Made by a program: the position numbers and the translations under genes
Shown: one piece after another, positions 15,605 to 23,670 of the stretch
How the letters are laid out: every line of letters begins with the position of its first letter
Position numbering within the stretch: position 1 is the stretch's first letter
Assembly (NCBI GenBank): GCA_035373905.1
Contig: DAOSOK010000043.1
Location: 1 to 38,350 of the forward strand
DNA from: Candidatus Ozemobacteraceae bacterium
GTDB taxonomy: Bacteria; Muiribacteriota; Ozemobacteria; Ozemobacterales; Ozemobacteraceae
Reading direction: 5' to 3'
Length of the DNA stretch: 38,350 nucleotides
The notes under the pieces: generated by a model
What the model was told of the DNA's origin: nothing
The model's database searches: none
What the model saw: only the letters and a program-made list of their open reading frames with translations

Positions 15605-18289
15605 GTGCATGCAGCGAAATCCGGCGCGCTTCAGCCCGGCACCGAACTGATCGCGATCGCCCACGGCGGCGATCTCGACCTGCTCGCCGCGGCGCGCTGC
15701 CTTCTGCTCGCCAAGCCCGGGGCTCTTCTCCTGCACCCGACCCGGCTGGCCACCAACGCCTGGAGCATCGCCCGCCGCTCTTCCTGGTTCTCGACCGTTC
15801 CCCAGGCCCGGGTGGACTGGACAAGGCTCCGCACGGTATACCTGGTCGGAATCGCGCTTCCCAAGCATAACCCGGAACTCGTCGAGGCGCTGCTGCACTG
15901 CGACGCCGAGATATTCGTCTACGCGCACGGGGCGCCGCACCTGCCGTTCAGGGCGCGGCCGGCCCAGGTGAGGTCGTTCAGCATCGCGGCGCACTGTCTC
16001 GCGGAGCTGCTGTGCGGGTTCGCTCGGCTCTCGGACGACGACGCGGCCCTCATGCTCGCCGCGATCACCGAGAAAACGTGGGCCGGGCTGAGCTCGCGGG
16101 TCACCTCCCGGGACCTCGACATGATGCAGACGCTGCGGGGCTACCCCATACAGCCGCGCAGCGTGGCGAACCAGGTCATGCTGGGCCTGCGCGAAGGCCA
16201 GCGGGGTCTTTTGAACGACCTGATAACGCAGGCCGAGAGCACCGATATCCGGCACTGGCCGGTGACGCTGACCGTGGCGAAAACGCTCGGCAACGTCCAG
16301 GACCTGACGCCGGTCATGGACACCCTGTGGTCGCGCATCGACGCGCACGTCCTGGTGGCGGGGGTTACGAGCGGCCGCCAGGCGTGGATCTACGCGCGAT
16401 CGCGCATTCCCGACCTCGAGGTTTCGGGGCTGTTCAAGGACCTGCACGCCCGACCCGACGAACGATGGACGCGATTCACCCTTCCCGACGGGGAACCGGA
16501 CTCGGTTCGCCGGAGCCTCACGGAGCTGCTTTCAGCGAGACTTCCGGCGGACAGCACCGCCGGCGACGTGATGACGGTGAGCCCCAAATGCGTCGACGAG
16601 TCGCAGACGGTCGCCAACACGCACGACATGATGCTCCGGTTCAATCTGATGTCGCTGGTGGTGAAACGCGGAGAGCAGTTCGCCGGCATCGTGACCCGGC
16701 GCGATCTCGACCGGGCCGTCCAGATGGACCTCTGGGACAGCCCCATCGCGCCGTTCGTTCCGAGTCAACCGCCGTTCGTGACGCGCGAGACGCCGGTGCG
16801 CATCGTCCGGAAGCTGATGGTGCGGCATGACGTGACGAAGATCCCCGTCATCGAGGAAGGGCGGATTCTCGGCATCGTCACCGCGCGAGAGGTTCTGCGC
16901 GGCCTGCGCGAGCTGCTGCCGCCGCCGGCCGCGTATTTGCCTCAGGTCGAGCCGGTCCCGGTTCCCGACCGCAACGCGATGGAAGCTCTGCTGAAGCGGG
17001 TCACGCCGATCAAGGTGCTGCATGTGCTGAGAAAGGTGAGCGCCACGGCCGAGGCGCGGAAGATCGCCGCGTATGCCGTCGGCGGATTCGTGCGCGACCT
17101 GCTGCTCGAGCGGCCGAACCTCGACATGGACGTAGTCGTCATCGGCGACGCCCTGCCGTTCGCCGAGGCCGTTGCGGCCGAGCTGAAGGCGCATCTGACG
17201 GTGTTCGACCGGTTCCGGACGGCCCGGCTGTCGTTCGAGGATCTGAAGATCGACTTCACGTCGGCGCGGCGCGAGCATTACGCCCAGGTGGGCGCCCTGC
17301 CGCAGGTGGAACTGGGCGGCATCGCCAACGATCTCAGCCGGCGGGACTTTTCGATCAACGCGATGGCGCTCGACCTGTCGGCCGGCTCGTTCCTGACGCT
17401 CGTCGACCTGTTCGGCGGCCTGCGCGATCTGCATGAGGGGCGCATCCGTATCCTGCACTCGTTCAGCTTTCTCGAGGATCCGACACGCATGTTCCGGGCG
17501 ATCCGGTTCGCCTGCCGGTTCCATTTCGACCTGGCCGAGGACACGCAGCGGGCCTTCGATCTCGCGCGCCAGCGGGAAGCGCTGACGACGCTGTCGCCCA
17601 AGCGCGTCGGCGCCGAAATCACGCGGTGCCTCCGCGAGGAAGCGCCGGGGCGCCTGATCGACAGGCTGTATGCGGCCAGGCTGATGCGGGTGCTGCACCC
17701 GGATCTCGCCGACGCATCGGTGCTTCCCGCGCGCTTCAAGTTGATTCCCGGCATCATCAGGCGCTTCGCCCCCCTGCGCGAGCCGATCGACGGCGAACTC
17801 GTTCATTGGATCGGCCTTCTCGCCTCGCTTATCCCCGAACAGGCGGAAAAACTGCTGGTCGAGATGGGCATGCACGCGAACCGCCGGACGGCCATCGTCA
17901 CATCCATCCGCGCCCTGAGCGAGGTTCCGCTCAAGCTGGCGCGCCTCTCCGCGCAGGACGACGTCGGGCTGTTCACGCTTCTGAAGCCGCTTCCTCTCGA
18001 GGGACTGGTGGCGCTCGTCGCATTCGTGCTCGACAAGGCCGGCGCACGGCAAATTTTCGATTTTCTCGGCAGGCTGCGCGGCGTTCGCGTCGAGCTCAGC
18101 GGGGACGATCTGATCGCTCTCGGCATTCCGCCGGGGGCCCACATGCGGACTATCTTCGACGCACTCCTCGAAGGCAGGCTGCGCGGCAGCATCACCTCAC
18201 GAAAGGATGAAACGGACCATGCCCTACGGATCTTCTCGGGTCTACGTCTTCCGCTCACCAGGCGGAATGGGCGGCAACCCGCTCAATAA
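15605..18289 (+). CDS. DHH-like/CBS/CCA-polyA nucleotidyltransferase fusion
   Basis: 894 residues with a GTG start at 15605, 6 nt after GAGGGG (15593-15598). This is the long tRNA nucleotidyltransferase architecture: a DHH/DHHA1-like N-terminal half (1-310), two CBS domains (about 319-440) and a class II nucleotidyltransferase (about 470-894). The transferase motifs are intact: YAVGGFVRDLL (about 490), the LDMDVVV metal-binding pair (about 508), RRDFSINAMAL and DPTRMFRAIRFACRF. Expected role: adding A or CCA to tRNA 3' ends, or polyadenylation. The N-terminal half has lost its phosphoesterase motifs: the DHH position reads YAHGAPHL and the DTG position reads ITEKTW. I cannot tell A-adding, CCA-adding and polyA activities apart. 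Confidence 0.88.
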   Translation: MHAAKSGALQPGTELIAIAHGGDLDLLAAARCLLLAKPGALLLHPTRLATNAWSIARRSSWFSTVPQARVDWTRLRTVYLVGIALPKHNPELVEALLHCDAEIFVYAHGAPHLPFRARPAQVRSFSIAAHCLAELLCGFARLSDDDAALMLAAITEKTWAGLSSRVTSRDLDMMQTLRGYPIQPRSVANQVMLGLREGQRGLLNDLITQAESTDIRHWPVTLTVAKTLGNVQDLTPVMDTLWSRIDAHVLVAGVTSGRQAWIYARSRIPDLEVSGLFKDLHARPDERWTRFTLPDGEPDSVRRSLTELLSARLPADSTAGDVMTVSPKCVDESQTVANTHDMMLRFNLMSLVVKRGEQFAGIVTRRDLDRAVQMDLWDSPIAPFVPSQPPFVTRETPVRIVRKLMVRHDVTKIPVIEEGRILGIVTAREVLRGLRELLPPPAAYLPQVEPVPVPDRNAMEALLKRVTPIKVLHVLRKVSATAEARKIAAYAVGGFVRDLLLERPNLDMDVVVIGDALPFAEAVAAELKAHLTVFDRFRTARLSFEDLKIDFTSARREHYAQVGALPQVELGGIANDLSRRDFSINAMALDLSAGSFLTLVDLFGGLRDLHEGRIRILHSFSFLEDPTRMFRAIRFACRFHFDLAEDTQRAFDLARQREALTTLSPKRVGAEITRCLREEAPGRLIDRLYAARLMRVLHPDLADASVLPARFKLIPGIIRRFAPLREPIDGELVHWIGLLASLIPEQAEKLLVEMGMHANRRTAIVTSIRALSEVPLKLARLSAQDDVGLFTLLKPLPLEGLVALVAFVLDKAGARQIFDFLGRLRGVRVELSGDDLIALGIPPGAHMRTIFDALLEGRLRGSITSRKDETDHALRIFSGLRLPLTRRNGRQPAQ

Positions 18290-18998
18290 ACTCTACCTGA
18301 TCGGGGGCATCATCGTCGCCCTGTTCCTGCTGAGCTACGCCATGGCCGGGCCGGGAAGGCTGGTGGCATCCCTGATCAGCTCCGCCGTCACCATTCCCGT
18401 CGTGCTGATCGCTCTCACGGTGCATGAATGGGCACACGCCGCGATGGCCGTGTTCCTGGGCGACCCGACTCCCGAGCGGATGGGCAGGCTCAGCCTCAAT
18501 CCATTTCGCCATCTCGAGCTGTTCGGAACGCTGATGCTGCTTTTCACCAACTTCGGCTGGGCGAAGCCGGTCCCCGTCGATCCCTCCAATTTCCGCATCC
18601 CCGGCCGCGCGATGATGGCCGTCTCGCTGGCCGGTCCGGGCTCGAACGTGCTGCTCGCCTTCTGCGGCGGCGGCCTCATGTGGCTCGGCGCGCGATTCAT
18701 CCCGGCCCTCGGCATCCACCCGATCGCAGGCGAGTTGTATCTCGCCTTCGCCGTGTCGATGGTCATCATCAACCTGAGCCTCGCATGCTTCAATCTCATC
18801 CCCCTTCCGCCGCTCGACGGCTCGAAAGTGCTCGCCTACTTCCTCCCGCCGAGATACCGGGTTCAGTACCGCGCGATCGAGGAGATAGGGCCGTTTCTGC
18901 TGATCATGATGCTCGCATTCGGGCTCGTGAGCCGGATCATGTCGCCCATGATCAGTTTCGGCTACAACGCCATCCTCGACGTATGGGGGCTCGTCTAG
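18207..18998 (+). CDS. Site-2 protease family zinc membrane protease (M50)
   Basis: 263 residues if started at ATG 18207, just after GAAAGG; that start overlaps the previous gene by 83 nt. Starts at 18219 or 18267 (23-nt overlap) are possible, and the first membrane helix begins only at about residue 28. The M50 catalytic motifs are intact: HEWAHAAMA (HExxH) in a membrane helix, and NLIPLPPLDGSKVLAYF (the NPxPxxDG-type second motif). Five or six hydrophobic helices are visible. It matches the short S2P-like proteins without PDZ or CBS domains that are common in bacteria. They cut membrane-spanning substrates within the bilayer, but the substrate is unknown. Co-directional with the nucleotidyltransferase gene and probably on the same transcript. 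Confidence 0.88.
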   Translation: MKRTMPYGSSRVYVFRSPGGMGGNPLNKLYLIGGIIVALFLLSYAMAGPGRLVASLISSAVTIPVVLIALTVHEWAHAAMAVFLGDPTPERMGRLSLNPFRHLELFGTLMLLFTNFGWAKPVPVDPSNFRIPGRAMMAVSLAGPGSNVLLAFCGGGLMWLGARFIPALGIHPIAGELYLAFAVSMVIINLSLACFNLIPLPPLDGSKVLAYFLPPRYRVQYRAIEEIGPFLLIMMLAFGLVSRIMSPMISFGYNAILDVWGLV

Positions 18999-19021
18999 CC
19001 TCGCCGCCTGCATATTATATT

Positions 19022-19420
19022 ATGCGAGATATATTAGTCACTCTCTTTATCTGCGGCCTGATCGGCTGGGGCTACAATCATGTGACGACCCGCATCAACC
19101 TGAAACATTCGGGCATGGCGGTCACCGCCCGGATCATCGACCGCGAAACCACGCCGAAATCGACGTATGTGAAGTTCACCTACAAGGCCGGCGGGAAGAC
19201 ATGGACGAAGAGCATCGTCGTCCCCGACCCGAACGCGTTCAGCGGAACGGACACCATCCAGCTGAAGATCGTTCCCGACAATCCCGGCGACCCGTACCTG
19301 AATTTTCACGACACCGATATGTCGCGAGAACTTTATTATACGATGGTCGCCGCTCTCGTCTGGCTCCTCTACCGCGGGACGAAAATCATGGTCGCATCCA
19401 CCCGTCCCCATTGGGATTGA
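19022..19420 (+). CDS. Small membrane protein, DUF3592-like
   Basis: 132 residues. An N-terminal membrane helix (about 4-20) is followed by a beta-rich extracytoplasmic stretch (about 30-95) and a second hydrophobic segment (about 103-117). The middle part (AVTARIIDRETTPKSTYV, then VPDNPGDPYLNF) resembles DUF3592 proteins. The start at ATG 19022 has no clear ribosome-binding site, but later starts would lose the first helix. Gene order suggests it ends the plus-strand run that began at 8452. Function unknown. Confidence 0.6.
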   Translation: MRDILVTLFICGLIGWGYNHVTTRINLKHSGMAVTARIIDRETTPKSTYVKFTYKAGGKTWTKSIVVPDPNAFSGTDTIQLKIVPDNPGDPYLNFHDTDMSRELYYTMVAALVWLLYRGTKIMVASTRPHWD

Positions 19421-19434
19421 TCGCACGACCGCCT

Positions 19435-19908
19435 TCACAGGGCGTCGTCGAACTTCTGGAAGAGAGCGAGGAGGCGGTCGGCGCCGGGAGCGTGATGGTG
19501 ATGCCGGGCGCGGCGAACCAGGGGGCGGGGGGCTCCGAGTTCGCGAAGGATACGCGCGCTCTGGATCGGGTGGGCTTCGTTCGGAAGGGAGAAGACGGTT
19601 CGGAGCACGCGCTCCCATATTCTCGGCCGCGTGACGGCTTTTCCGAGGTCGTGCGTCATGGCGAGGAGGAGCAGATCGTTCCGATCCTGTTCGGAAAGAC
19701 TCCCGTCGGCCCGAATCGCCCGTACGAGGCGCAGCACGTGGGCTTTTTCGGAGTCCCCGAGGGCGTCAAACCGGCCACGCCAGTCGGGGGGAAGGATCTC
19801 ACGCGCGGATGCGAGATCGGCGGGATCGACCACCGGCCACATCACCGATCCGAACTGCCCGCACCGGTATAGAAGCCGGCGAACGAAATTCACGATCATG
19901 CCGGTCAT
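19435..19908 (-). CDS. HD-domain protein
   Basis: 157 residues from ATG 19908, which overlaps the rarA stop by one base (TGATG), so the two are likely co-translated. The HD phosphohydrolase signature is present: HVLRLVRAI, then LLAMTHDLGKAVTRPRIWERVL, then HPIQSARILRELG and the His-rich RARHHHHAPG. Members hydrolyse phosphate esters, often nucleotides, but the substrate cannot be inferred. It is the last gene of a minus-strand operon (epimerase, glycosyltransferase, rarA, this gene). Its stop faces the stop at 19420 across 14 bp. Confidence 0.75.
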   Translation of the reverse strand: MTGMIVNFVRRLLYRCGQFGSVMWPVVDPADLASAREILPPDWRGRFDALGDSEKAHVLRLVRAIRADGSLSEQDRNDLLLLAMTHDLGKAVTRPRIWERVLRTVFSLPNEAHPIQSARILRELGAPRPLVRRARHHHHAPGADRLLALFQKFDDAL

Positions 19909-21290
19909 CACTCTTCTTCCGGTGCACCCTTTTTCGGCGACACGGTCGGGCCGGGCTTTCCGTACCGTTCGGGCCAGAGCTGGCGAAGCCGGTCCGCCGT
20001 CGATTTTTCCCGGCCGATCGGCTTGGGCTCGTAGTAGCACCGATCTTTGACTTCGTCGGGGAAATACTCTTCGTGCAGGAATCCGCCGGGATAATCGTGA
20101 GGATACCGATATTCCTTCCCGTAATTCAGTTCTTTCATGAGCCGTGTTGGGGCGTTGCGGATGTGGAGGGGAACGCCGGGTTCCCGCCCCGAATGAATCT
20201 CGTCCCTCACGCGCTTTTCGGCCATATAGAGGGCGTTACTTTTCGGCGCCGCCGCCAGGTAGACGGCAAGATGCGCCAGCGTCAGGTGCCCTTCGGGCGG
20301 GCCGATGTAATCGAACGCCTGCGCTGCCGACATGGCAAGCGTGAGAGCGAAGGGGTCGGCCATGCCGACGTCTTCGGAGGCGAAGCGAATCATACGTCGC
20401 AATATAAATCTTGCATCCTCGCCGCCGTCGAGCATGCGATAGAGCCAATACAGAGAGGCATCTGGATCGGACCCTCGCATCGACTTGTGGAGAGCGGAAA
20501 TCAGGTTGTAGTGTTCCTCGCCTCCCTTGTCGTATCGAAGCGCCTTGTTCTGAAAGACGTCCGCCACGAGTCTGTCGTCGACATGCGGCGCCAGGGCCAT
20601 CTCCTGTCGGGCGACCTCGCAGCAGGTTTCGAGGACGTTGAGGGCAATCCGGGCGTCTCCGGCCGACATCTCGGCGATGCGCTCGATCGCGGAGCCCTCG
20701 ACGGTGGGTTTCGGTGGCCGCATCAGGTGTTCGTCGCGCTCGAGAGCGCTGTTCAAGAGCGTTCGCAGGTCCGCCGATGGGAGCGACTGGAGCGTCAGCA
20801 CCTGGCAACGGGAAAGCAGTGCGGAAACGACCTCGAAACTGGGGTTTTCCGTCGTGGCTCCGATCAGAATCGTCGCGCCCGACTCCACGTGCGGCAGAAG
20901 GGCATCCTGCTGGGCTTTGTTGAACCGGTGGATTTCATCGATGAACAGGACGGTGCGCCGACCGTACCGGGTGCGCTGGATTCTCGCGTTTTCGAACGCC
21001 TCACGAAGCTCCTTGAGGCCGCAGGTGACGGCGGAAAGGGGGATGAACTCGGCATCGACCAGGCTCGCGATCACCCGCGCGAGCGTCGTTTTACCGCAAC
21101 CGGGCGGCCCCCAGAAGATCATCGAGGGACATTTTCCGGCTTCGAGAAGCATCCGTATGGGCTTTCCCGGGTTCAGGAGGTGCTCCTGGCCCCGGATCTG
21201 ATCCAGGTTTTCAGGCCGCACGCGGTCGGCAAGGGGCTGGAACGGCGTGCTTCCGACCGGCGGCGAAGCGGTATCGAACAGGTCAGGCAT
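19908..21290 (-). CDS. rarA: Replication-associated recombination protein A (AAA+ ATPase)
   Basis: 460 residues. RarA (MgsA) is a clamp-loader-like AAA+ ATPase that acts at stalled replication forks and binds SSB. Visible motifs: PLADRVRPENLDQIRGQEHLL at the start, Walker A GPPGCGKTTLAR (about 61-69), Walker B VLFIDEIHRFNKAQQDALLP, sensor GATTENPSFEV, the SRCQVLTL motif, and the C-terminal tetramerisation region with YKYP-like YRYPHDYPGGF. The length is normal. The start at 21290 lies 9 bp after the glycosyltransferase stop and has no strong ribosome-binding site, which suggests translation coupled to that gene. Confidence 0.95.
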   Translation of the reverse strand: MPDLFDTASPPVGSTPFQPLADRVRPENLDQIRGQEHLLNPGKPIRMLLEAGKCPSMIFWGPPGCGKTTLARVIASLVDAEFIPLSAVTCGLKELREAFENARIQRTRYGRRTVLFIDEIHRFNKAQQDALLPHVESGATILIGATTENPSFEVVSALLSRCQVLTLQSLPSADLRTLLNSALERDEHLMRPPKPTVEGSAIERIAEMSAGDARIALNVLETCCEVARQEMALAPHVDDRLVADVFQNKALRYDKGGEEHYNLISALHKSMRGSDPDASLYWLYRMLDGGEDARFILRRMIRFASEDVGMADPFALTLAMSAAQAFDYIGPPEGHLTLAHLAVYLAAAPKSNALYMAEKRVRDEIHSGREPGVPLHIRNAPTRLMKELNYGKEYRYPHDYPGGFLHEEYFPDEVKDRCYYEPKPIGREKSTADRLRQLWPERYGKPGPTVSPKKGAPEEE

Positions 21291-21299
21291 TGGAAAATT

Positions 21300-22490
21300 C
21301 TACCACGATCCGGACATCTTGCGCGCCAGAAGGCTTCTGTACAATTCATCCATGGTTTTCCCGAACTGCTCGTTCGAAACCCGGGCCGGAATCGACGCCC
21401 GGTGCGCTTCGGCAGACGAGCGCATCGGTTCGAGCGCGCCGAGGACGCTGCGCAGACCCGTGACGAGGGCATCCGGCTCCGTATCGAGAAGCCTCGCGCC
21501 GTCGATCCCGGAGACGAGTTCCGGAACGCCGCCGACCGCCGTCACGGCGAGCGGACAGCCTGTCGCTAGCGCTTCCATAAGGACGAGCGGGGCCCCTTCG
21601 TTTCTGGAAGGCAGAACCAGCAGGTCCAGGTCGGCATACACCCGTTCCACGGCATGGACGATTCCCGCCATGTGAACTCTGCCCTCGAGACGCAGTTCAT
21701 GAATTCTCCGTGCGATGGCGGGCTCGAGCTCCCCCCCTCCCACGATCGCGAGATGCAGGGAGGGATCTTCGGAGGCAAGCATGTGAAAGGCTTCCAGGAG
21801 TCCAAGATGGTTTTTGATCGGAACCAGCCGTGCGACGACGCCCAAGAGGCGAGCCGACTCGGGAACGCCGATCTCGCGCCGCCACGCTCCCGTTTTTCGG
21901 GGCATTCCCAAAAACCGTGACAGATCGAGGCCCAGGGGAACGACCCGTATTTTGCAAGCTTTCACGCCTGGTAGATGCGCGAGGATTTCGGATCGCTGGC
22001 CCGGCGTGAGGGCGATGAGGAGGTCGGTGAAGCGTGCCAGCATCCGCTCAGCCAGGATGACGGCGCGACTTCCGGCCGGCGAAAAATACCCTTCGAACAC
22101 GGTTCCGTGAAACGTATGGACGGTAAGGGGCACCCTGCAGGCGAGCGCGGCAATTCGGCCCAGCACGCCGACTTTCGCGGTATGGGTTTCGACGATGTCG
22201 GGGCGGAACGAACGGATCTCGGCGACGATCGAAGCGAAGGCGGCGGCGTCCTTCAGCGGATGGAGCTCGCGGGCGAGACTCGGGATGACGACGGGCTTGA
22301 TGCCGGCTTTTTCGGCCAGGGGAATCATGCTTCCCTCGATTTCCGGCGGCGAGCCGACGATGAGACGCGACTCGAACCCGCGCCGATCGAGCAGTTGCGT
22401 CAGATTGATGACCTGGATGGAAGGACCGCCGACGTTCATGCGGCTGAGCAGCCGCAACACGCGGATCGGTCGCTTCCTCGGTCCGTTCAT
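21300..22490 (-). CDS. GT4-family glycosyltransferase
   Basis: 396 residues from ATG 22490, overlapping the epimerase stop by 4 nt. This GT-B fold enzyme has VLRLLSRMNVGGPSIQVINL at the N-terminus, which is typical of GT4 enzymes that bind a lipid-linked or sugar acceptor. VHTFHGTVFEGYF follows in the middle. The donor-binding C-terminal half shows VARLVPIKNHLGLLEAF, LAIVGGGELEP and the EGAPLVLMEALATGCPLA motif (Ex7E). The nucleotide-sugar donor and the acceptor cannot be read from the sequence. With the epimerase it probably builds a surface glycan or lipid-linked sugar. Confidence 0.9.
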   Translation of the reverse strand: MNGPRKRPIRVLRLLSRMNVGGPSIQVINLTQLLDRRGFESRLIVGSPPEIEGSMIPLAEKAGIKPVVIPSLARELHPLKDAAAFASIVAEIRSFRPDIVETHTAKVGVLGRIAALACRVPLTVHTFHGTVFEGYFSPAGSRAVILAERMLARFTDLLIALTPGQRSEILAHLPGVKACKIRVVPLGLDLSRFLGMPRKTGAWRREIGVPESARLLGVVARLVPIKNHLGLLEAFHMLASEDPSLHLAIVGGGELEPAIARRIHELRLEGRVHMAGIVHAVERVYADLDLLVLPSRNEGAPLVLMEALATGCPLAVTAVGGVPELVSGIDGARLLDTEPDALVTGLRSVLGALEPMRSSAEAHRASIPARVSNEQFGKTMDELYRSLLARKMSGSW

Positions 22491-23428
22491 TCCCGAAGGT
22501 GTTCCCGGTACCACTCGACCGTGCGGCGCAGCCCCTCGGCGAAACTTATCTGCGGAGCGAAGCCCAATACACCGTTCGCTATAGAAATATCGGCCGACGA
22601 GTCGCGAACATCGCCGGGCTGCGGCGGGGCCATGATCGGCATCATCGCGGTTCCGAGAACCTCGTTGAGGGTGGCGATCAGCTGGAGCAGGTCGATCCGG
22701 CCGCCCGCGGCCACGTTGACGATCCTGCCCGGCGCGTCGGCGGCATCCGCGGCCAGGATGTTCGCGCGCGCGATCTCGCCGACGTAGATGAAGTCGCGCG
22801 TCTGCTTCCCGTCGCCGAAAACCGTCGGCGCAAGGCCCTGGAGCATGCGAGTGATGAATTTCGGGATGACGGCCGCGTACTCCGACTTCGGGTCCTGGCG
22901 GGGGCCGAAGACGTTGAAATACCGCAAAGCGACGGTCTCGAGGCCGTACAAGCGGTGGAACAGCCGCAGGTAATACTCGACCGTGAGCTTGTGAAGGCCG
23001 TACGGGCTGATCGGACACGGCTTCATCGTCTCCCGCTTCGGCTGCTCGGGGTCGTCGCCGTAGATCGCCGAACTGCTCGCGAACACGACCCGGCGGACAC
23101 CCGCGTCGCGGGCGGCGACGAGCAGCTTCAGGCTGCCGTTCACGTTCACGTCGTGCGTCCGCTCCGGCTCTGCGACGGAGCGCGGAACCGAGGCGATCGC
23201 AGCCTGATGGAACACCGTATCGACGCCGTCGACGGCTTTGCGACAGTCAGCGTCACTGCATATACTACCTTCTATAAATTCGATGCGGTCAAGCCACGGC
23301 GCCAGGTTCTCCCGCTTCCCGCTGGAGAGGTCGTCGAGCACGCGCACGGCGATGCCGCGATCGAGCAGGCAACTCACGATATGCGAGCCGATGAAGCCCG
23401 CACCGCCGGTGACGAGGGCAGTCCGCAT
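22487..23428 (-). CDS. NAD-dependent UDP-sugar 4-epimerase (GalE/WbpP-like)
   Basis: 313 residues from ATG 23428, preceded on the minus strand by GGAGG (23440-23436). Extended short-chain dehydrogenase/epimerase fold: ALVTGGAGFIGSHIV (NAD binding, TGxxGxxG), LDDLSSGKRENL, HQAAIASVPRSV, SSSAIYGDDP, the catalytic SPYGLHK (YxxxK), then RYFNVFGPRQDPKSEYAAVIP and GDGKQTRDFIYV. The RQDP...YAAVIP stretch resembles UDP-GlcNAc 4-epimerases of the WbpP group, so a UDP-N-acetylhexosamine substrate is more likely than UDP-glucose; this is an inference. It is the first gene of the minus-strand operon and overlaps the glycosyltransferase start. Confidence 0.92.
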   Translation of the reverse strand: MRTALVTGGAGFIGSHIVSCLLDRGIAVRVLDDLSSGKRENLAPWLDRIEFIEGSICSDADCRKAVDGVDTVFHQAAIASVPRSVAEPERTHDVNVNGSLKLLVAARDAGVRRVVFASSSAIYGDDPEQPKRETMKPCPISPYGLHKLTVEYYLRLFHRLYGLETVALRYFNVFGPRQDPKSEYAAVIPKFITRMLQGLAPTVFGDGKQTRDFIYVGEIARANILAADAADAPGRIVNVAAGGRIDLLQLIATLNEVLGTAMMPIMAPPQPGDVRDSSADISIANGVLGFAPQISFAEGLRRTVEWYREHLRE

Positions 23429-23577
23429 CTCTGATCCTCCGCGTTGTCTCGCCGGCCCGGGCCGGACGGAATGTGACACATCTTGCCACAACCCCCGCCC
23501 CAAGGCAAGCGATCCGCACGGAGATCATCTCTGCCGGTTCATCCATAACCATCGGCTTCATCAGCGTCATCTGCGGA

Positions 23578-23612
23578 CAGGTTCTCGCATCACAGTTTTC
23601 CCTGAGAACCTG
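23578..23612. promoter_or_regulatory. Perfect inverted repeat between divergent genes
   Basis: CAGGTTCTC (23578-23586) and GAGAACCTG (23604-23612) are perfect 9-bp arms around 17 bp. It lies in the 242-bp gap between the divergent epimerase and DUF885 genes, 58 bp before the latter's start and close to a possible -10 (TATACT, 23637-23642). It could be an operator for a dimeric repressor or a leader hairpin; the sequence does not say which. No T run follows either arm. Confidence 0.4.
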
Positions 23613-23670
23613 CACGGAAGACTCTTTTACCTGTGATATACTTCCAAAAAAACGTGCGGAGGGAACGAGC

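Noticed and set aside
16532..18142. Long minus-strand open frame opposite the nucleotidyltransferase gene
   Set aside because: It is antisense to a gene with conserved catalytic motifs. The translated composition is atypical and no family was recognised.
19809..21569. Long plus-strand open frame opposite rarA
   Set aside because: rarA is clearly coded on the minus strand with intact Walker motifs. The plus-strand product has no domain.
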